Shown here: positions 8,302 through 17,828 of the stretch, one piece after another
Layout: each line of letters begins with the position of its first letter
Numbering within the stretch: the stretch's first letter is position 1
The notes under the pieces: generated by a model
What the model saw: the letters and a program-made list of their open reading frames with translations, nothing else
Databases searched by the model: none
What the model was told of the DNA's origin: nothing
Source of the DNA: an uncultured Acinetobacter sp.
GTDB lineage: Bacteria > Cyanobacteriota > Vampirovibrionia > Gastranaerophilales > Gastranaerophilaceae
Reading direction: 5' to 3'
DNA: 64,000 nt
Assembly: GCA_947306495.1 (NCBI GenBank)
Contig: CAMZGT010000001.1
Span: 62,001-126,000 of the forward strand
Position numbers and translations under genes: made by a program

Positions 8302-9534
8302 CTATTTCATAATTTCGGCACCTTTGGGAATAGTAAGCCAACCTTGCTTTTCAGGTATATTTTTATTGACAAAACCAGTACGTACAATATTTCGTCCGAA
8401 TTTTTGCTCTAATTTATCAAGGCTTTTTCCCAAATTTTCATTCTGAATCCTCTTAGGATTATCATCAAAAATAGTAAGCTGCTCTTCACCGTTCAAAGAA
8501 AAATCTTCCAATACTACACCAATACTTCTGTATAACGTTGTTTTAGAATACATTCCATCCAGAATCTTAAAAGCGATTTTAGATATATCAAACTCAAAAT
8601 CCAAAGGTGTTTTCAAATTTTCTTTCTCATAAAACGTTTTAAAATCTTTTGTTCTTACTATTACTCCTATTGTTGAACATCTACAGCCTATTTTACGTAA
8701 TTTTGTACAAGTGCTGTGTATATGAATTGATAATTCGTTTCTCAAAAAATTTAAATCAGAAGTAAATTCTAAAAACGACTTGGTATCACTGATTGATTTT
8801 GGGAGTTCAATTTCATTGGATATCGGAGATATCATAATTCCTAAAAGCTCAGATTTAATCTCAAGTCCGTTTTTACCAAGATGTTTTTTTATCCATCCAT
8901 TGTCACGTTCAACAAAGTCTATAGCAGTCTTTATACCGTATCCGCGAAGCTTTACACCTAATCTTCGACCAATTCCCCAAACTTCTTGTATATCAGTTTT
9001 TGCTAAAAGGTTTTGACGTGTTTGTTTTCCTGCCAGAGCAATTCTGTCTTTCGAGTTCTTAGCTTTATCGGAAGCAAGTTTTGCAAGAGTTTTCGTTCTG
9101 CTTACTCCTATTGTCACAGGCATTTGAGTTTCGTTCCAAATTTTTTGCTGAAGCATAAGCGCCAAGTTATAATAATTTTTCCCATAAAGTTTTGTAAGTC
9201 CGGTAAAATCTACAAATGCTTCATCTATAGAATATACCTGAACATTAGGACTAAAATCTTTTAAAATAGCCATAACCATCTTAGAAATTTTTCCGTACGC
9301 ATGGTGATTTGCACTAATATAGATACATTCCGGATACTTTTCAACAGCCTGAAAAAGCGGAATTCCCATAGGAACACCAAGTTCTTTAGCTTCGCGAGAG
9401 CGTGCGATTACGCACCCCCTTTCTCCGGATACAACACTTACAGGCAATCCGTTCAGTTCGAGATTAAGCTTGCGTTCACAGGAAACAAAAAAGCTGTCAC
9501 AATCTACTAAAGCTATGTATTTTTGATTTGTCAT
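8302..9534 (-). CDS. umuC: Y-family DNA polymerase, UmuC-type
   Basis: 410 aa. The Y-family catalytic motifs are intact: DCDSFFVSCE at the N-terminus and YSIDEAFVD near residue 103, followed by the finger and little-finger regions. The C-terminal tail (KQGWLTIPKGAEIMK) has the style of UmuC rather than DinB. Such enzymes carry out translesion synthesis after DNA damage. The gene lies 3 bp after a small ORF on the same strand with no obvious Shine-Dalgarno, so translation is probably coupled. No umuD homologue is visible in the window; the small upstream protein does not resemble LexA/UmuD. No SOS box was recognised with confidence. Confidence 0.88.
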   Translation of the reverse strand: MTNQKYIALVDCDSFFVSCERKLNLELNGLPVSVVSGERGCVIARSREAKELGVPMGIPLFQAVEKYPECIYISANHHAYGKISKMVMAILKDFSPNVQVYSIDEAFVDFTGLTKLYGKNYYNLALMLQQKIWNETQMPVTIGVSRTKTLAKLASDKAKNSKDRIALAGKQTRQNLLAKTDIQEVWGIGRRLGVKLRGYGIKTAIDFVERDNGWIKKHLGKNGLEIKSELLGIMISPISNEIELPKSISDTKSFLEFTSDLNFLRNELSIHIHSTCTKLRKIGCRCSTIGVIVRTKDFKTFYEKENLKTPLDFEFDISKIAFKILDGMYSKTTLYRSIGVVLEDFSLNGEEQLTIFDDNPKRIQNENLGKSLDKLEQKFGRNIVRTGFVNKNIPEKQGWLTIPKGAEIMK

Positions 9535-9537
9535 AAA

Positions 9538-9762
9538 TTATTCGAAAGTATAATCTACCTTCTTTTCCTTCCAGTCATAAACTTTTTTCTTCGGCAAAAT
9601 CTCAGTTAAAAGACCTTCCTTGTAACGCTTCACATACCATCTGTGAAATCTTAATGCACGATTAATGTCCGTAGTTTGGAATTTTTCAATTCGCTTACCA
9701 CCCTTAATTTGAACCATTTTATATAAGGCTTCTATCTGTTCGCCAGTATCAATATCTAACAT
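9538..9762 (-). CDS. small protein of unknown function co-transcribed with umuC
   Basis: 74 aa, basic and rich in Lys, Arg, Tyr and Trp (RALRFHRWYVKRYKEGLL). Family not recognised. It precedes umuC with a 3-bp gap, so it is probably in the same transcript. The promoter is unusually clean: TTGTTT, 17-bp spacer, TGC-TAAAAT on the minus strand, then 6 nt to the ATG, implying a leaderless mRNA. A role in translesion synthesis or its control is only a positional guess. Confidence 0.6.
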   Translation of the reverse strand: MLDIDTGEQIEALYKMVQIKGGKRIEKFQTTDINRALRFHRWYVKRYKEGLLTEILPKKKVYDWKEKKVDYTFE

Positions 9763-9768
9763 AATAAT

Positions 9769-9797
9769 ATTTTAGCATGGGACAAATTAGTAAACAA
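9769..9797 (-). promoter_or_regulatory. leaderless promoter of the small gene-umuC operon
   Basis: On the minus strand: -35 TTGTTT (9792-9797), 17-bp spacer, extended -10 TGCTAAAAT (hexamer 9769-9774), then AATAAT complement and the ATG at 9762. The 6-nt gap leaves no room for a 5' UTR. Confidence 0.6.
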
Positions 9798-9814
9798 AAT
9801 GGCTAATAAATATT

Positions 9815-9844
9815 AAAAAGCTGCTTCATAAGAAACAGCTTTTT
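9815..9844 (-). terminator. intrinsic terminator of nrdD
   Basis: AAAAAGCTG/CAGCTTTTT, a 9-bp stem with a 12-nt loop, 33 bp downstream of the nrdD stop. It separates nrdD from the umuC operon promoter. Confidence 0.7.
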
Positions 9845-9877
9845 AGTATTTTATCTTTTATTTGTCTATATTTATCA

Positions 9878-12160
9878 CTACATAGATTTTCTGTCTGCAA
9901 TTTCTTCCATCTTGTGGTCTGCTAGACGAGAATCACCTTTTACACGTGAATATGAAAGGTATCCGTTCATACGGTCAATCTTTGTAAGGTTTCTGCTTCC
10001 GCATTTCGGACATACATCCATATTCAATTCTTCGTGACCGCAGTCATCACAGTATGAAAGTGACAAGTTAACCCCTTCATAGAAACCCATATCCATTGCT
10101 CTCAAAACAAGAGTTTTAACAGCGTCTGTATTATAATCAAGCGGGTATTTTACATATTGAATTTTTCCGCCGTTCATCAAATCCCAGAAACGTTTTTCTA
10201 AATCTTGTTTTTGGATAGGTGTAATATTTTCACTTACGTGGCAGTGGAAGCTGTTTGAAACGTACGGTTTATCAGATACGTGAGAAACAACACCATATTT
10301 TTTACGGAATTGTTGAACTTGAAGTCCGCAAAGGTTTTCAGCCGGAGTTCCGTATAATGCATAGAGATTTCCATCTTCTTTCTTGAACTCAGCAACTTTC
10401 TTGTTTATGTATTCCATAACTTCGATTGCAAATTGACCGTCTTCTACCAAAGATTTTCCGTTATATAATTCTTGCAATTCATTTAATGCTGTAATACCAA
10501 ATGATGCTGTAGCTGCTTTCAATAAAGGTTTAATCTTATCATGAATACCTAAATGACCGCCTAAGAAACCGCCTTCGCAGTATGCAAGAGGGTTAACTGA
10601 TGCTTTCATTTCTCCCAAGTATTCATAAGTTCTTATGTGAAGTTGTCTGATTAATTCCAAATAGTAATCAAGAACTTCATAAAAATCTTTACTTTCCTTT
10701 TTAGCTTTAGCATAAATCATAGGTAAGTGTAAGCTGATTGCACCTATGTTGAAACGACCTACGAAAATTGGTTTGTCATTTTCATCAGCCGGTTCCATAC
10801 CGCCTCTTTCGAACCAAGGAGAAAGGAATGCTCTGCAGCCCATCGGAGAAACAACTCTGCCGTATTTTTTGTACATACTTGCAACATATCCTTCACCTGA
10901 TAATGACAACCAGTCAGGATACATAGCTTTCTTGGAGCATTCAACACCTGCTTCGAACAAGTCATAATTAACCTTGCCTTCACCGTGGATGTTTTCATCA
11001 TATAAGAAAACTATCTTAGGGAATAATACAGGTTTTTTGTTACCTTTCTTACCTTGACCGTTCATACGAATTTTTAACATAGCTTTTGTAGCCATTTTTT
11101 CGTATAATTCAGTTCCAAGACCGGCTGTAACTGTGATGAACGGATAGTCCCCACGAGAAGATGCTACTGTATTAAATTTATATTCCCAACCTTGGAAACC
11201 TTGTTCAAAATCTTTTTCTACATCTTTTAAAGCTTCTTCTCTTGCCTTTTCAAAGTCCAGACCCATGCAAAGGTATTTTTCGTTTTGTCTTGAGAATGTT
11301 TTTTCTGCGTATGGTGCCAAAATTTTATCAACTTCCGGAACAGTAAAACCGCCGTATTGTTGACTTGCAGCAGCCATAACGATATCACCGATTACATCAA
11401 AGGCAACATCAAGTGATTTTGGTTCGTTGTACCATAGGTTACCCATTTCAAAACCACCCTTAAGAACTGTTGCCACATCAAATAAACAGCAGTTCATAGT
11501 ATCACGTCTTGCTGACATATCGTGAATATAAATATAACCATCTCTTATTGCTTGAAGTTCATCTACTGTTAAGAAGAACTTTTTGTATAATTCCTTGTTG
11601 AGTTCGTTGAATATTAAAGAACGTTTTGTTGAAACAAGAGTGGAATCAGCGTTTGAGTTTTCTTTATCACCTATGTACATAATTCTTTGAGATTCCTGAT
11701 AAACTTTATCAAGCATGTGTACAAAATCTTGTTTATAGTTTCTGTAATTTCTGTAACTCTGCGCTACGCTAGGATTAAGAGCTTCTAATGCTCCTTCAAC
11801 AAGATTATGCATTTCTGCAATAGGAATTTCGGTTTTACCGATTCTTGCAATATTTGCTTCCACAAAGTCACATATGTCTTTAAGTTCTGTATCTGTGAGC
11901 TCAACCAACATTCTTGTTGCAGATTTTTTAACGGCATTAACAATTTTAGAAGCATCGAATTCTTCTTTTGTACCGTCTTTTTTAATTACATAAACATGTT
12001 CTAATTTCGCAGGTTTGATTTGCGCTGCTTTTAGCTGTGCAACCTGAGATATGAATTCCTTGTTTGGATTTGCTGAACCACGCATCATATCTGTAGCAAC
12101 ACCTGATTTAGTTGATGAGAATTCTACTACATTTCCTTCCTTATTCAAACTGTTTTGCAT
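9878..12160 (-). CDS. nrdD: anaerobic ribonucleoside-triphosphate reductase, class III
   Basis: 760 aa. An N-terminal ATP-cone (KDGTKEEFDASKIVNAVKKS, about 60-80) provides allosteric control. The body matches NrdD with MNCCLFD and a large glycyl-radical barrel. Near the C-terminus a four-cysteine zinc site (CDDCGHEE...CPKCGS) precedes the radical-glycine region MNGYLSYSRVKGD. NrdD makes deoxyribonucleotides without oxygen and needs the radical-SAM activase NrdG, which is not next to it here. A strong TAGGAGG lies upstream of the ATG. It is a hallmark of strict or facultative anaerobic growth. Confidence 0.93.
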   Translation of the reverse strand: MQNSLNKEGNVVEFSSTKSGVATDMMRGSANPNKEFISQVAQLKAAQIKPAKLEHVYVIKKDGTKEEFDASKIVNAVKKSATRMLVELTDTELKDICDFVEANIARIGKTEIPIAEMHNLVEGALEALNPSVAQSYRNYRNYKQDFVHMLDKVYQESQRIMYIGDKENSNADSTLVSTKRSLIFNELNKELYKKFFLTVDELQAIRDGYIYIHDMSARRDTMNCCLFDVATVLKGGFEMGNLWYNEPKSLDVAFDVIGDIVMAAASQQYGGFTVPEVDKILAPYAEKTFSRQNEKYLCMGLDFEKAREEALKDVEKDFEQGFQGWEYKFNTVASSRGDYPFITVTAGLGTELYEKMATKAMLKIRMNGQGKKGNKKPVLFPKIVFLYDENIHGEGKVNYDLFEAGVECSKKAMYPDWLSLSGEGYVASMYKKYGRVVSPMGCRAFLSPWFERGGMEPADENDKPIFVGRFNIGAISLHLPMIYAKAKKESKDFYEVLDYYLELIRQLHIRTYEYLGEMKASVNPLAYCEGGFLGGHLGIHDKIKPLLKAATASFGITALNELQELYNGKSLVEDGQFAIEVMEYINKKVAEFKKEDGNLYALYGTPAENLCGLQVQQFRKKYGVVSHVSDKPYVSNSFHCHVSENITPIQKQDLEKRFWDLMNGGKIQYVKYPLDYNTDAVKTLVLRAMDMGFYEGVNLSLSYCDDCGHEELNMDVCPKCGSRNLTKIDRMNGYLSYSRVKGDSRLADHKMEEIADRKSM

Positions 12161-12564
12161 TTGACAACGAACCTCCTAATCTTGTTGAAAGGTTAGCTAT
12201 TATATTTCACATTAAATTATTTTGCTACCTTCTAATAAGAGAATAACATTCTCTTCCCAAAATCTAATCCACTATATAAATGATAATTCAAAAAGTCATT
12301 CTAATCAAATAGTTTAATAAAACTTATCAATCGACTCAAATTCAATAGAATCAACATGTTTACATTTCTAAATATTATTAAAAATGTAACAATTTTTGCA
12401 TGAAAAAAACGTAAATTTCTTGACAAAATCCATAACTGTTATTAATTGTGAATTTGACACTTGTGGCAGTAAAAAAGAATAGGCATGGATAAAAACATGT
12501 TGAGTCAAAAGCAAAATAATGTTATTATGTAATAGCGGATACAAAATTAAAAGAGGCTTTATAT
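12161..12564. other. intergenic region between divergent nrdD and prepilin genes
   Basis: About 400 bp, very AT-rich and without a gene. It must hold the divergent promoters. Two TTGACA hexamers are visible on the plus strand (12420 and about 12454), the first followed 17 bp later by a poor -10; assignment is uncertain. No paired NrdR boxes or other operator could be recognised by eye. Confidence 0.4.
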
Positions 12565-13311
12565 ATGAAAAAAAGAGGATTTTCACTTGTGGAAGTTTTA
12601 ATTACACTGGGAATTTTCGGAATTATATCCGCTCTTGTAATGCCGACAGTTTCAAGCTTAAAGCCAAATAAAAACAAAATAATGTTCCTGAAAACATATG
12701 ATACAATTGCCGTAATAATTAACCAATTTGCCACTAACACAAGATTAAATCCTCCGTGCCAAGAGTTAAGTATTGATGGCCAAACAGAAAACAAATGTTT
12801 TCCTAACAATTTATTATTTAATTCAATGTTAACTGAAAACAATCAGCCTACGGATGTTGGCGCAAGGAAACTTTGTGAAACATTAAAAGCGCAATTGAAT
12901 GCTGATTTCATAGGCAATCAAACTTGTTCATCACAAGGTTTTTATACAACCCCAGCAGATTTTCAATTTGAAACAACGGAAGGGATAAGGTTTTTTGTAC
13001 ATACAGACAGACAAGTTTTAAGCAATCCTACATATTATTCACAAATTGTTTTTGACGTTGACAACTCCAATAATAATTCTGATGCAGCTAACGAAAACTG
13101 CGTATTTAATGCATTAAACCCCGATAGTTGCCCTAATCCGGACGTTTTCAAATTATGGGTATACTCTGACGGTTCTATACAATATGGAGATCACGGAACT
13201 GAAAATTATCTGCAAACAAGAACAAATTTAAAGCAAAAAGTTATCAAAACAAATGCACTTCCTGATCCTGACTATGACCAAAATAAATATAAATTTGATT
13301 TTAAATCATAA
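12565..13311 (+). CDS. type IV pilin-like prepilin (pseudopilin)
   Basis: 248 aa. The N-terminus is a textbook class III signal: MKKRG|FSLVEVLITLG, with the cleavage site after Gly5, Phe+1 and Glu+5, followed by about 20 hydrophobic residues. The globular part has several cysteines (about 67, 77, 102, 117, 170, 178), suggesting disulfides. Processing by prepilin peptidase and assembly by a type IV pilus or type II secretion machine is expected, but no pil or gsp gene is nearby. It may be a minor pilin or a stand-alone substrate. AGAGG lies upstream of the ATG. It is not obviously in an operon with ispE, which has its own promoter. Confidence 0.8.
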   Translation: MKKRGFSLVEVLITLGIFGIISALVMPTVSSLKPNKNKIMFLKTYDTIAVIINQFATNTRLNPPCQELSIDGQTENKCFPNNLLFNSMLTENNQPTDVGARKLCETLKAQLNADFIGNQTCSSQGFYTTPADFQFETTEGIRFFVHTDRQVLSNPTYYSQIVFDVDNSNNNSDAANENCVFNALNPDSCPNPDVFKLWVYSDGSIQYGDHGTENYLQTRTNLKQKVIKTNALPDPDYDQNKYKFDFKS

Positions 13312-13318
13312 GTTTATT

Positions 13319-13348
13319 TTGACATTCGATATTATTTTTACGTAAGAT
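13319..13348 (+). promoter_or_regulatory. leaderless promoter of ispE
   Basis: TTGACA (13319-13324), 18-bp spacer, TAAGAT (13343-13348), then 6 nt to the ATG at 13355. No Shine-Dalgarno is present. Confidence 0.55.
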
Positions 13349-13354
13349 TAATAT

Positions 13355-14203
13355 ATGCAAAAAATCAAAATTAAATGTCCTGCAAAAATAAATCTTACGC
13401 TGGAAGTTGTTAACAAGCGCTCTGACGGATTTCATAATATTAAAAGCGTTATGCAGCTTATAAGTCTGTATGACTTTCTTTATATTGAATGTTATGAAGA
13501 TTTAGAACCCAAAATTCTTTTAGAGGGAAATAGCTGCGATATTCCTTATGATTCAAAAAATTTAGTTTATAAAGCAGCAGAACTGTTTTTGAAAACGACT
13601 GAAACAAAAAACAGAACCGTCAAAATATATATAGAAAAGAACATTCCCATTGCAGCAGGTCTTGCCGGTGGAAGCACTAATGCTGCAGGAACTTTGTACG
13701 GATTAAATGAACTTTGCGGGAAACCGTTAACAAAAAAAGAACTGCACAATCTATGTGCGGAATTAGGTTCAGATTTGAATGTATGCTTAGAAGGCGGAAC
13801 TCTTCTTGCAACTTCAAGAGGGGAAAAAATTGAAAAACTGAAAACAATTGAAATGCCCGTAACCTTAATTAAACCTAAAAATCTTGGAATTTCTGCAAAA
13901 GAAGCTTATACAAAATATGCGGCAAAAGAATTTAAGCCTCAAAATAATATGACGGAAAAATTATGCAACGCTTTAAAAAATAAAACCGACATAAGAGAAT
14001 TTTTATACAACGATTTGGAATATGCTGTTTTTTATGACTATCCTGAATTGCAATACATCAAATCAAAACTCCCCGACTCAATAATGTCAGGCTCCGGCTC
14101 AACATATTTTGTCTTAGGCATGGTAGAATCCCCTGATTTTTCTGAAGAATATCAAGTGATTAGCGGATTAAAATTTATAAATAATGGAATATGTGCAGTA
14201 TAA
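13355..14203 (+). CDS. ispE: 4-diphosphocytidyl-2-C-methyl-D-erythritol kinase
   Basis: 282 aa GHMP-family kinase. The substrate-side opening KINLTLEVVNKRSDGFHNI and the ATP-binding glycine loop PIAAGLAGGSTNAA (about residue 92) are intact, as is the C-terminal MSGSGSTYF. IspE phosphorylates CDP-methylerythritol in the MEP route to isoprenoids, used for undecaprenyl and quinone chains. Cytoplasmic. The gene stands alone between the prepilin and the convergent cyclase and appears to be read from a leaderless promoter. Confidence 0.95.
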   Translation: MQKIKIKCPAKINLTLEVVNKRSDGFHNIKSVMQLISLYDFLYIECYEDLEPKILLEGNSCDIPYDSKNLVYKAAELFLKTTETKNRTVKIYIEKNIPIAAGLAGGSTNAAGTLYGLNELCGKPLTKKELHNLCAELGSDLNVCLEGGTLLATSRGEKIEKLKTIEMPVTLIKPKNLGISAKEAYTKYAAKEFKPQNNMTEKLCNALKNKTDIREFLYNDLEYAVFYDYPELQYIKSKLPDSIMSGSGSTYFVLGMVESPDFSEEYQVISGLKFINNGICAV

Positions 14204-14222
14204 ATAAAAACCCAAAAACTAT

Positions 14223-16211
14223 TTATTCAGCTAAAGAACCTACACCTACAACTTCGTAAATATCAATTTTTTCCGATTTACCTCGAATTTCAACATCAGA
14301 AATTCTGTTCACTTCGATTATTTCTTTAGAAGCCTCATAAGTTGATGAACTTATCAGCATATGTGTTTTATACATTTTGTTATAACTTTCAAGCCTGCTT
14401 GCAAGGTTCACCGTATCTCCTATTACAGTGTATTCCATCCTGTTAACAGAACCGATATTTCCGACAAAAACTTCTCCTGTATTCACTCCTATACCTATTT
14501 CTACCTTGGGTTTTCCTTCTTTCTCCCATTTTTCATCAAGTTCTTTTACTTTTTGAAGCATTTCAAACCCGCATTTTACTGCTTTTAGAGGGTGTTTTTC
14601 GTCTTGAATAGGCTCGCCAAACACTGCCATAATAGCATCACCAATAAATTTGTTAATAATACCGTTATACTTTGTAACAATCGGCTCCATTTCAGAAAAA
14701 TATTCATTGAGGAGTTCAGAAACCTGACTTGCAGACATTTTTTCAGATAAAGATGTAAACCCTCTGATATCAGAAAATACAACAGTCACTGTTGATTTTT
14801 TACCGCCTAAACCGAGATTATCAATATTTTTCATTACACTTTTCATAACATCTTCAGACATGTACTTACCCATCGCATTTTTAACTTTTTCTTTGTTCCT
14901 GCTTTCAATAAGATACCTGTGTACATATGCAATAATCATTGTTACAACAAACATTACAGGCGGTGTAATAACATTTATAACTACGTTGTAATAAAAACAT
15001 GTCGCCGCAATAAACAAGTATAAAACAATTACCAGTATTGTATAACTTATTGCCTTAAAAAGCTCATGAGTTCTGATTGTACAGTAAACAAATGCCATAC
15101 CTAATAAAATTATAAAGATATTAAACCATTTTGGAATAACCTTCAAGAAATCATTATGCATAATATTATCGATGGCTGTAGCTTGCATATCAACACCTGG
15201 ATGATTAACCGACACAGGCGAATTTTTATTATCATTAAGCCCTGTTCCGGCAGGAACATTTGCACCTATAACAACTATCTTTTCTTTAAATTTTTGAGGA
15301 TCAATTACAGTTTTTTTCCCCTGCCTGATATTGTCATATGAATCCATAATATCCACCGCAGAGTATTTAATATGAGAATACCCGTTATCATACATTTTGT
15401 AAAATTTCAAAGGAGAAATCATTTGAAATGTAGTTTGATTCATATTTATTTCTAAATTACCAATTCGTAGCTTATTATTTTCAAGTGTAACTTTCGGATT
15501 ATTATGAGCCTGCAAATAAGTTGCCATGGCAAGAGAAGGAAAAAGCGCTTTATTATAATTAATAATATATTCGTGAGTTCTAAAAACTTCATCCAGTGCA
15601 TAATTACTTAAATTTCCGTCAATAAATCCCGGAATTAAAGCTACAGAACCAACATGCTTAATAATATCAAAATATGGTTTTGGGAATGGCATGACGCTTG
15701 AATATAATTTTGATATAAAATTAGAGTTATTCGCTACATTTAGGGCATATTTATTTGTAAACATATTATCGTAGACTTTACCTGAATCAACATTTTCCCA
15801 TTCCGTTATTCTTGGCATAAATCCTTCAACTAAATTGTCAATTTTGCTTAAAGATTGAAAAAATTTGTAATCTGACTCCGGATTTTCTTTATCCAAAGTA
15901 ACTAATACAGAATCGTGTACAACTACTTTTGGCTTAGCATACTCAGAGAAAAAATTAAAAATTTTACAATTAATATCTCTTTTCCACGGCCAACGATACT
16001 TTTCTATAGTATTGGCATCTATGACAACTAAAACAATATCATCACTACCATAGATATTTTTTTTGTTATCAAACGGCAACCTTTGAGTTAAAACATTTTT
16101 TGTCATAAAATCGTATGCTTTCGGTTCAACAAAAGTATACGTAATAAAGTAAACAAAAATTAGCGCCAATAATACAATAAGACTGAACAAAATATATTTT
16201 ATTTTTTTCAT
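14223..16211 (-). CDS. CHASE2-domain class III adenylate/guanylate cyclase
   Basis: 662 aa. A single N-terminal membrane helix (about 5-27) is followed by a roughly 330-residue extracytoplasmic CHASE2 sensor containing VVVHDSVL and VVIGANVPAG. Three further membrane segments lie at about 370-440. The C-terminal cyclase domain shows the metal-binding FSDIRGFTSLSE and NKFIGDAIMAVFGEP, and YTVIGDTVNLASRLE. The Lys in NKFIGD favours ATP over GTP. It should convert an extracytoplasmic signal into cAMP. GTAGGAAG precedes the ATG. It converges on ispE with a 19-bp gap; no terminator hairpin is evident between them. Confidence 0.9.
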   Translation of the reverse strand: MKKIKYILFSLIVLLALIFVYFITYTFVEPKAYDFMTKNVLTQRLPFDNKKNIYGSDDIVLVVIDANTIEKYRWPWKRDINCKIFNFFSEYAKPKVVVHDSVLVTLDKENPESDYKFFQSLSKIDNLVEGFMPRITEWENVDSGKVYDNMFTNKYALNVANNSNFISKLYSSVMPFPKPYFDIIKHVGSVALIPGFIDGNLSNYALDEVFRTHEYIINYNKALFPSLAMATYLQAHNNPKVTLENNKLRIGNLEINMNQTTFQMISPLKFYKMYDNGYSHIKYSAVDIMDSYDNIRQGKKTVIDPQKFKEKIVVIGANVPAGTGLNDNKNSPVSVNHPGVDMQATAIDNIMHNDFLKVIPKWFNIFIILLGMAFVYCTIRTHELFKAISYTILVIVLYLFIAATCFYYNVVINVITPPVMFVVTMIIAYVHRYLIESRNKEKVKNAMGKYMSEDVMKSVMKNIDNLGLGGKKSTVTVVFSDIRGFTSLSEKMSASQVSELLNEYFSEMEPIVTKYNGIINKFIGDAIMAVFGEPIQDEKHPLKAVKCGFEMLQKVKELDEKWEKEGKPKVEIGIGVNTGEVFVGNIGSVNRMEYTVIGDTVNLASRLESYNKMYKTHMLISSSTYEASKEIIEVNRISDVEIRGKSEKIDIYEVVGVGSLAE

Positions 16212-16246
16212 AATCTTCCTACAAAGTTAGTACAATTCATTCTTTA

Positions 16247-16255
16247 TGATATAAT
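16247..16255 (+). promoter_or_regulatory. extended -10 promoter of the eda operon
   Basis: TGATATAAT, an extended -10 (hexamer 16250-16255), with a weak -35. Transcription would start about 20 nt before the ATG of the aldolase gene, which carries an AAGGA ribosome site. Confidence 0.5.
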
Positions 16256-16281
16256 GAATTGGATAAAAAGGACACATACAA

Positions 16282-16914
16282 ATGACTGAAAATTATATGC
16301 AAATAATAGAGGAAAGCAAAATATATCCGATAATAAGATGCAAAGATGCTCAACAAGTATTAGATGTTTCTAAAGCTCTCGCTGAAGGCGGAATAAAGAT
16401 TATAGAAATAAATGTGGAACATCCTTCAATTTATGAAGCAATAAAAGAAGTTTCCGGATTTGCACACGTTTGCGCAGGAGGAATAATAACTTCTTCACAA
16501 GCAAACCTTGCTTTTCAGGCAGGAGCCAAAGTCTTTTCATCTCCTATTTTCCAAATAAACTTAATTAAAATATCCAAGAATAAACGAGTTCCGTATATTG
16601 CAGGTGCGACTACCGCAAACGAAGCATATACAGCTTGGAAATCCAGAGTTCCCTTGATAAAATTATTTCCTACTGAAGCGATGGGTGGTGTCCGGTATAT
16701 AAATGATATCCTCAGACAAATGCCGTTTCTTAATCTTGTACCAACGGGAAATATTAAACTTAATGAGGTAACTAACTATCTAAAAGCTGGAGCTGTTGCT
16801 GTAGGTGTCGGAAGAGATTTTTATCAGGGATTTACTACTCAAGAAATTACTCAAAGAACAAAAGATATTCTCAGACAAATTAAGGATTATAAAACATGGA
16901 ATCGCAAAAAATAG
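16282..16914 (+). CDS. eda: KDPG/KHG (2-keto-3-deoxy-acid) aldolase
   Basis: 210 aa class I aldolase. The key positions are visible: Arg in PIIRC, Glu in IEINVE, and the Schiff-base Lys in IKLFPTE near residue 131. The family cleaves 2-keto-3-deoxy-6-phosphogluconate into pyruvate and glyceraldehyde-3-phosphate (or 4-hydroxy-2-oxoglutarate). The sugar kinase overlapping its 3' end by 19 nt is the expected preceding step (KDG to KDPG), so uronate or ketodeoxy-sugar use is likely. Edd and uronate isomerases are not present in the window. Confidence 0.88.
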   Translation: MTENYMQIIEESKIYPIIRCKDAQQVLDVSKALAEGGIKIIEINVEHPSIYEAIKEVSGFAHVCAGGIITSSQANLAFQAGAKVFSSPIFQINLIKISKNKRVPYIAGATTANEAYTAWKSRVPLIKLFPTEAMGGVRYINDILRQMPFLNLVPTGNIKLNEVTNYLKAGAVAVGVGRDFYQGFTTQEITQRTKDILRQIKDYKTWNRKK

Positions 16915-17828
16915 ATATTGCCATTATTGGTGAATGCTTAATAGAGCTATCTTCCAACGGTACTCTTGCAGAAAGTTCAACTCTTAACAAATATTTTGGT
17001 GGTGATACAGTTACCACTGCAGTTGCAATAGCACGCTTAGGCGGAAATGTTGCATACGTTACTAAAGTCGGCAATGATGGATTTAGTGAATTTATTCTTT
17101 CGTGTTTGCAAAAAGAAAACATTGATACATCACTTATTTCAACTAACGACGAACAAAACGGCATGTATATAGTTTCTAAGAGCCAAGATAAAAAAGAATT
17201 GCTTTATTATAAGAGAAAAACCGCTGCTACAAAATTGTCAGTAGAAGATTTGTCAGAAGATTATATTAAAAAACTAAAATTGTTATACTCTACAGGCGTT
17301 GTTCAGTCGTTAAGCGCTTGTTCAAGAGAACTTGTCAGAGAAAGTTTTAGGATTGCGAGAGAGAATGATATTTTAACGGCTTATGACCCGAATTATACAT
17401 CTTGTTTTATGAGCTCTTCAGATACAAAAGAATATATGGAAGAAATCGGTGAATACACAGATATAATATTTTTAAGTCTTAAAGGTGATGCTGTAAGATT
17501 GTATGACTTGGATTCCGTTGATCAAATTATGAAATATTTCTGGGATAAGGGAATAAAAATTGTTATAATAAAATCTCACGTCGACAACGGATATTACACA
17601 GGTTATCGTGGAGAAATAAATTTTACGGAATTCTACAATTCTTCCAAAGCAATAGATACAACAGCATCAGGAGATGTCTTCAACGGCGGATTTTTATATG
17701 CAATAACCCATGGCTATTCACCTAATGATGCTACCAAATTTGCTTCTGTTGTTTCAGGATTGCAAACCCAAAATTATGGAGCCATTCAGTCAATACCTTA
17801 TATCAGCACTGTTTTGGAGAATGTATAA
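16896..17828 (+). CDS. kdgK: PfkB-family sugar kinase, probable 2-keto-3-deoxygluconate kinase
   Basis: 310 aa ribokinase-fold kinase. The N-terminal GECLIELS and GGDTVTTAVAIARLGG and the C-terminal DTTASGDVFNGGF are the two PfkB signatures; the usual GAGD anion hole reads ASGD, with the catalytic Asp retained. The start ATG lies 19 nt inside eda with AAGGA inside the eda coding region, so translation is probably coupled. Paired with the aldolase it most likely phosphorylates 2-keto-3-deoxygluconate; a fructokinase activity cannot be excluded. Confidence 0.78.
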   Translation: MESQKIDIAIIGECLIELSSNGTLAESSTLNKYFGGDTVTTAVAIARLGGNVAYVTKVGNDGFSEFILSCLQKENIDTSLISTNDEQNGMYIVSKSQDKKELLYYKRKTAATKLSVEDLSEDYIKKLKLLYSTGVVQSLSACSRELVRESFRIARENDILTAYDPNYTSCFMSSSDTKEYMEEIGEYTDIIFLSLKGDAVRLYDLDSVDQIMKYFWDKGIKIVIIKSHVDNGYYTGYRGEINFTEFYNSSKAIDTTASGDVFNGGFLYAITHGYSPNDATKFASVVSGLQTQNYGAIQSIPYISTVLENV

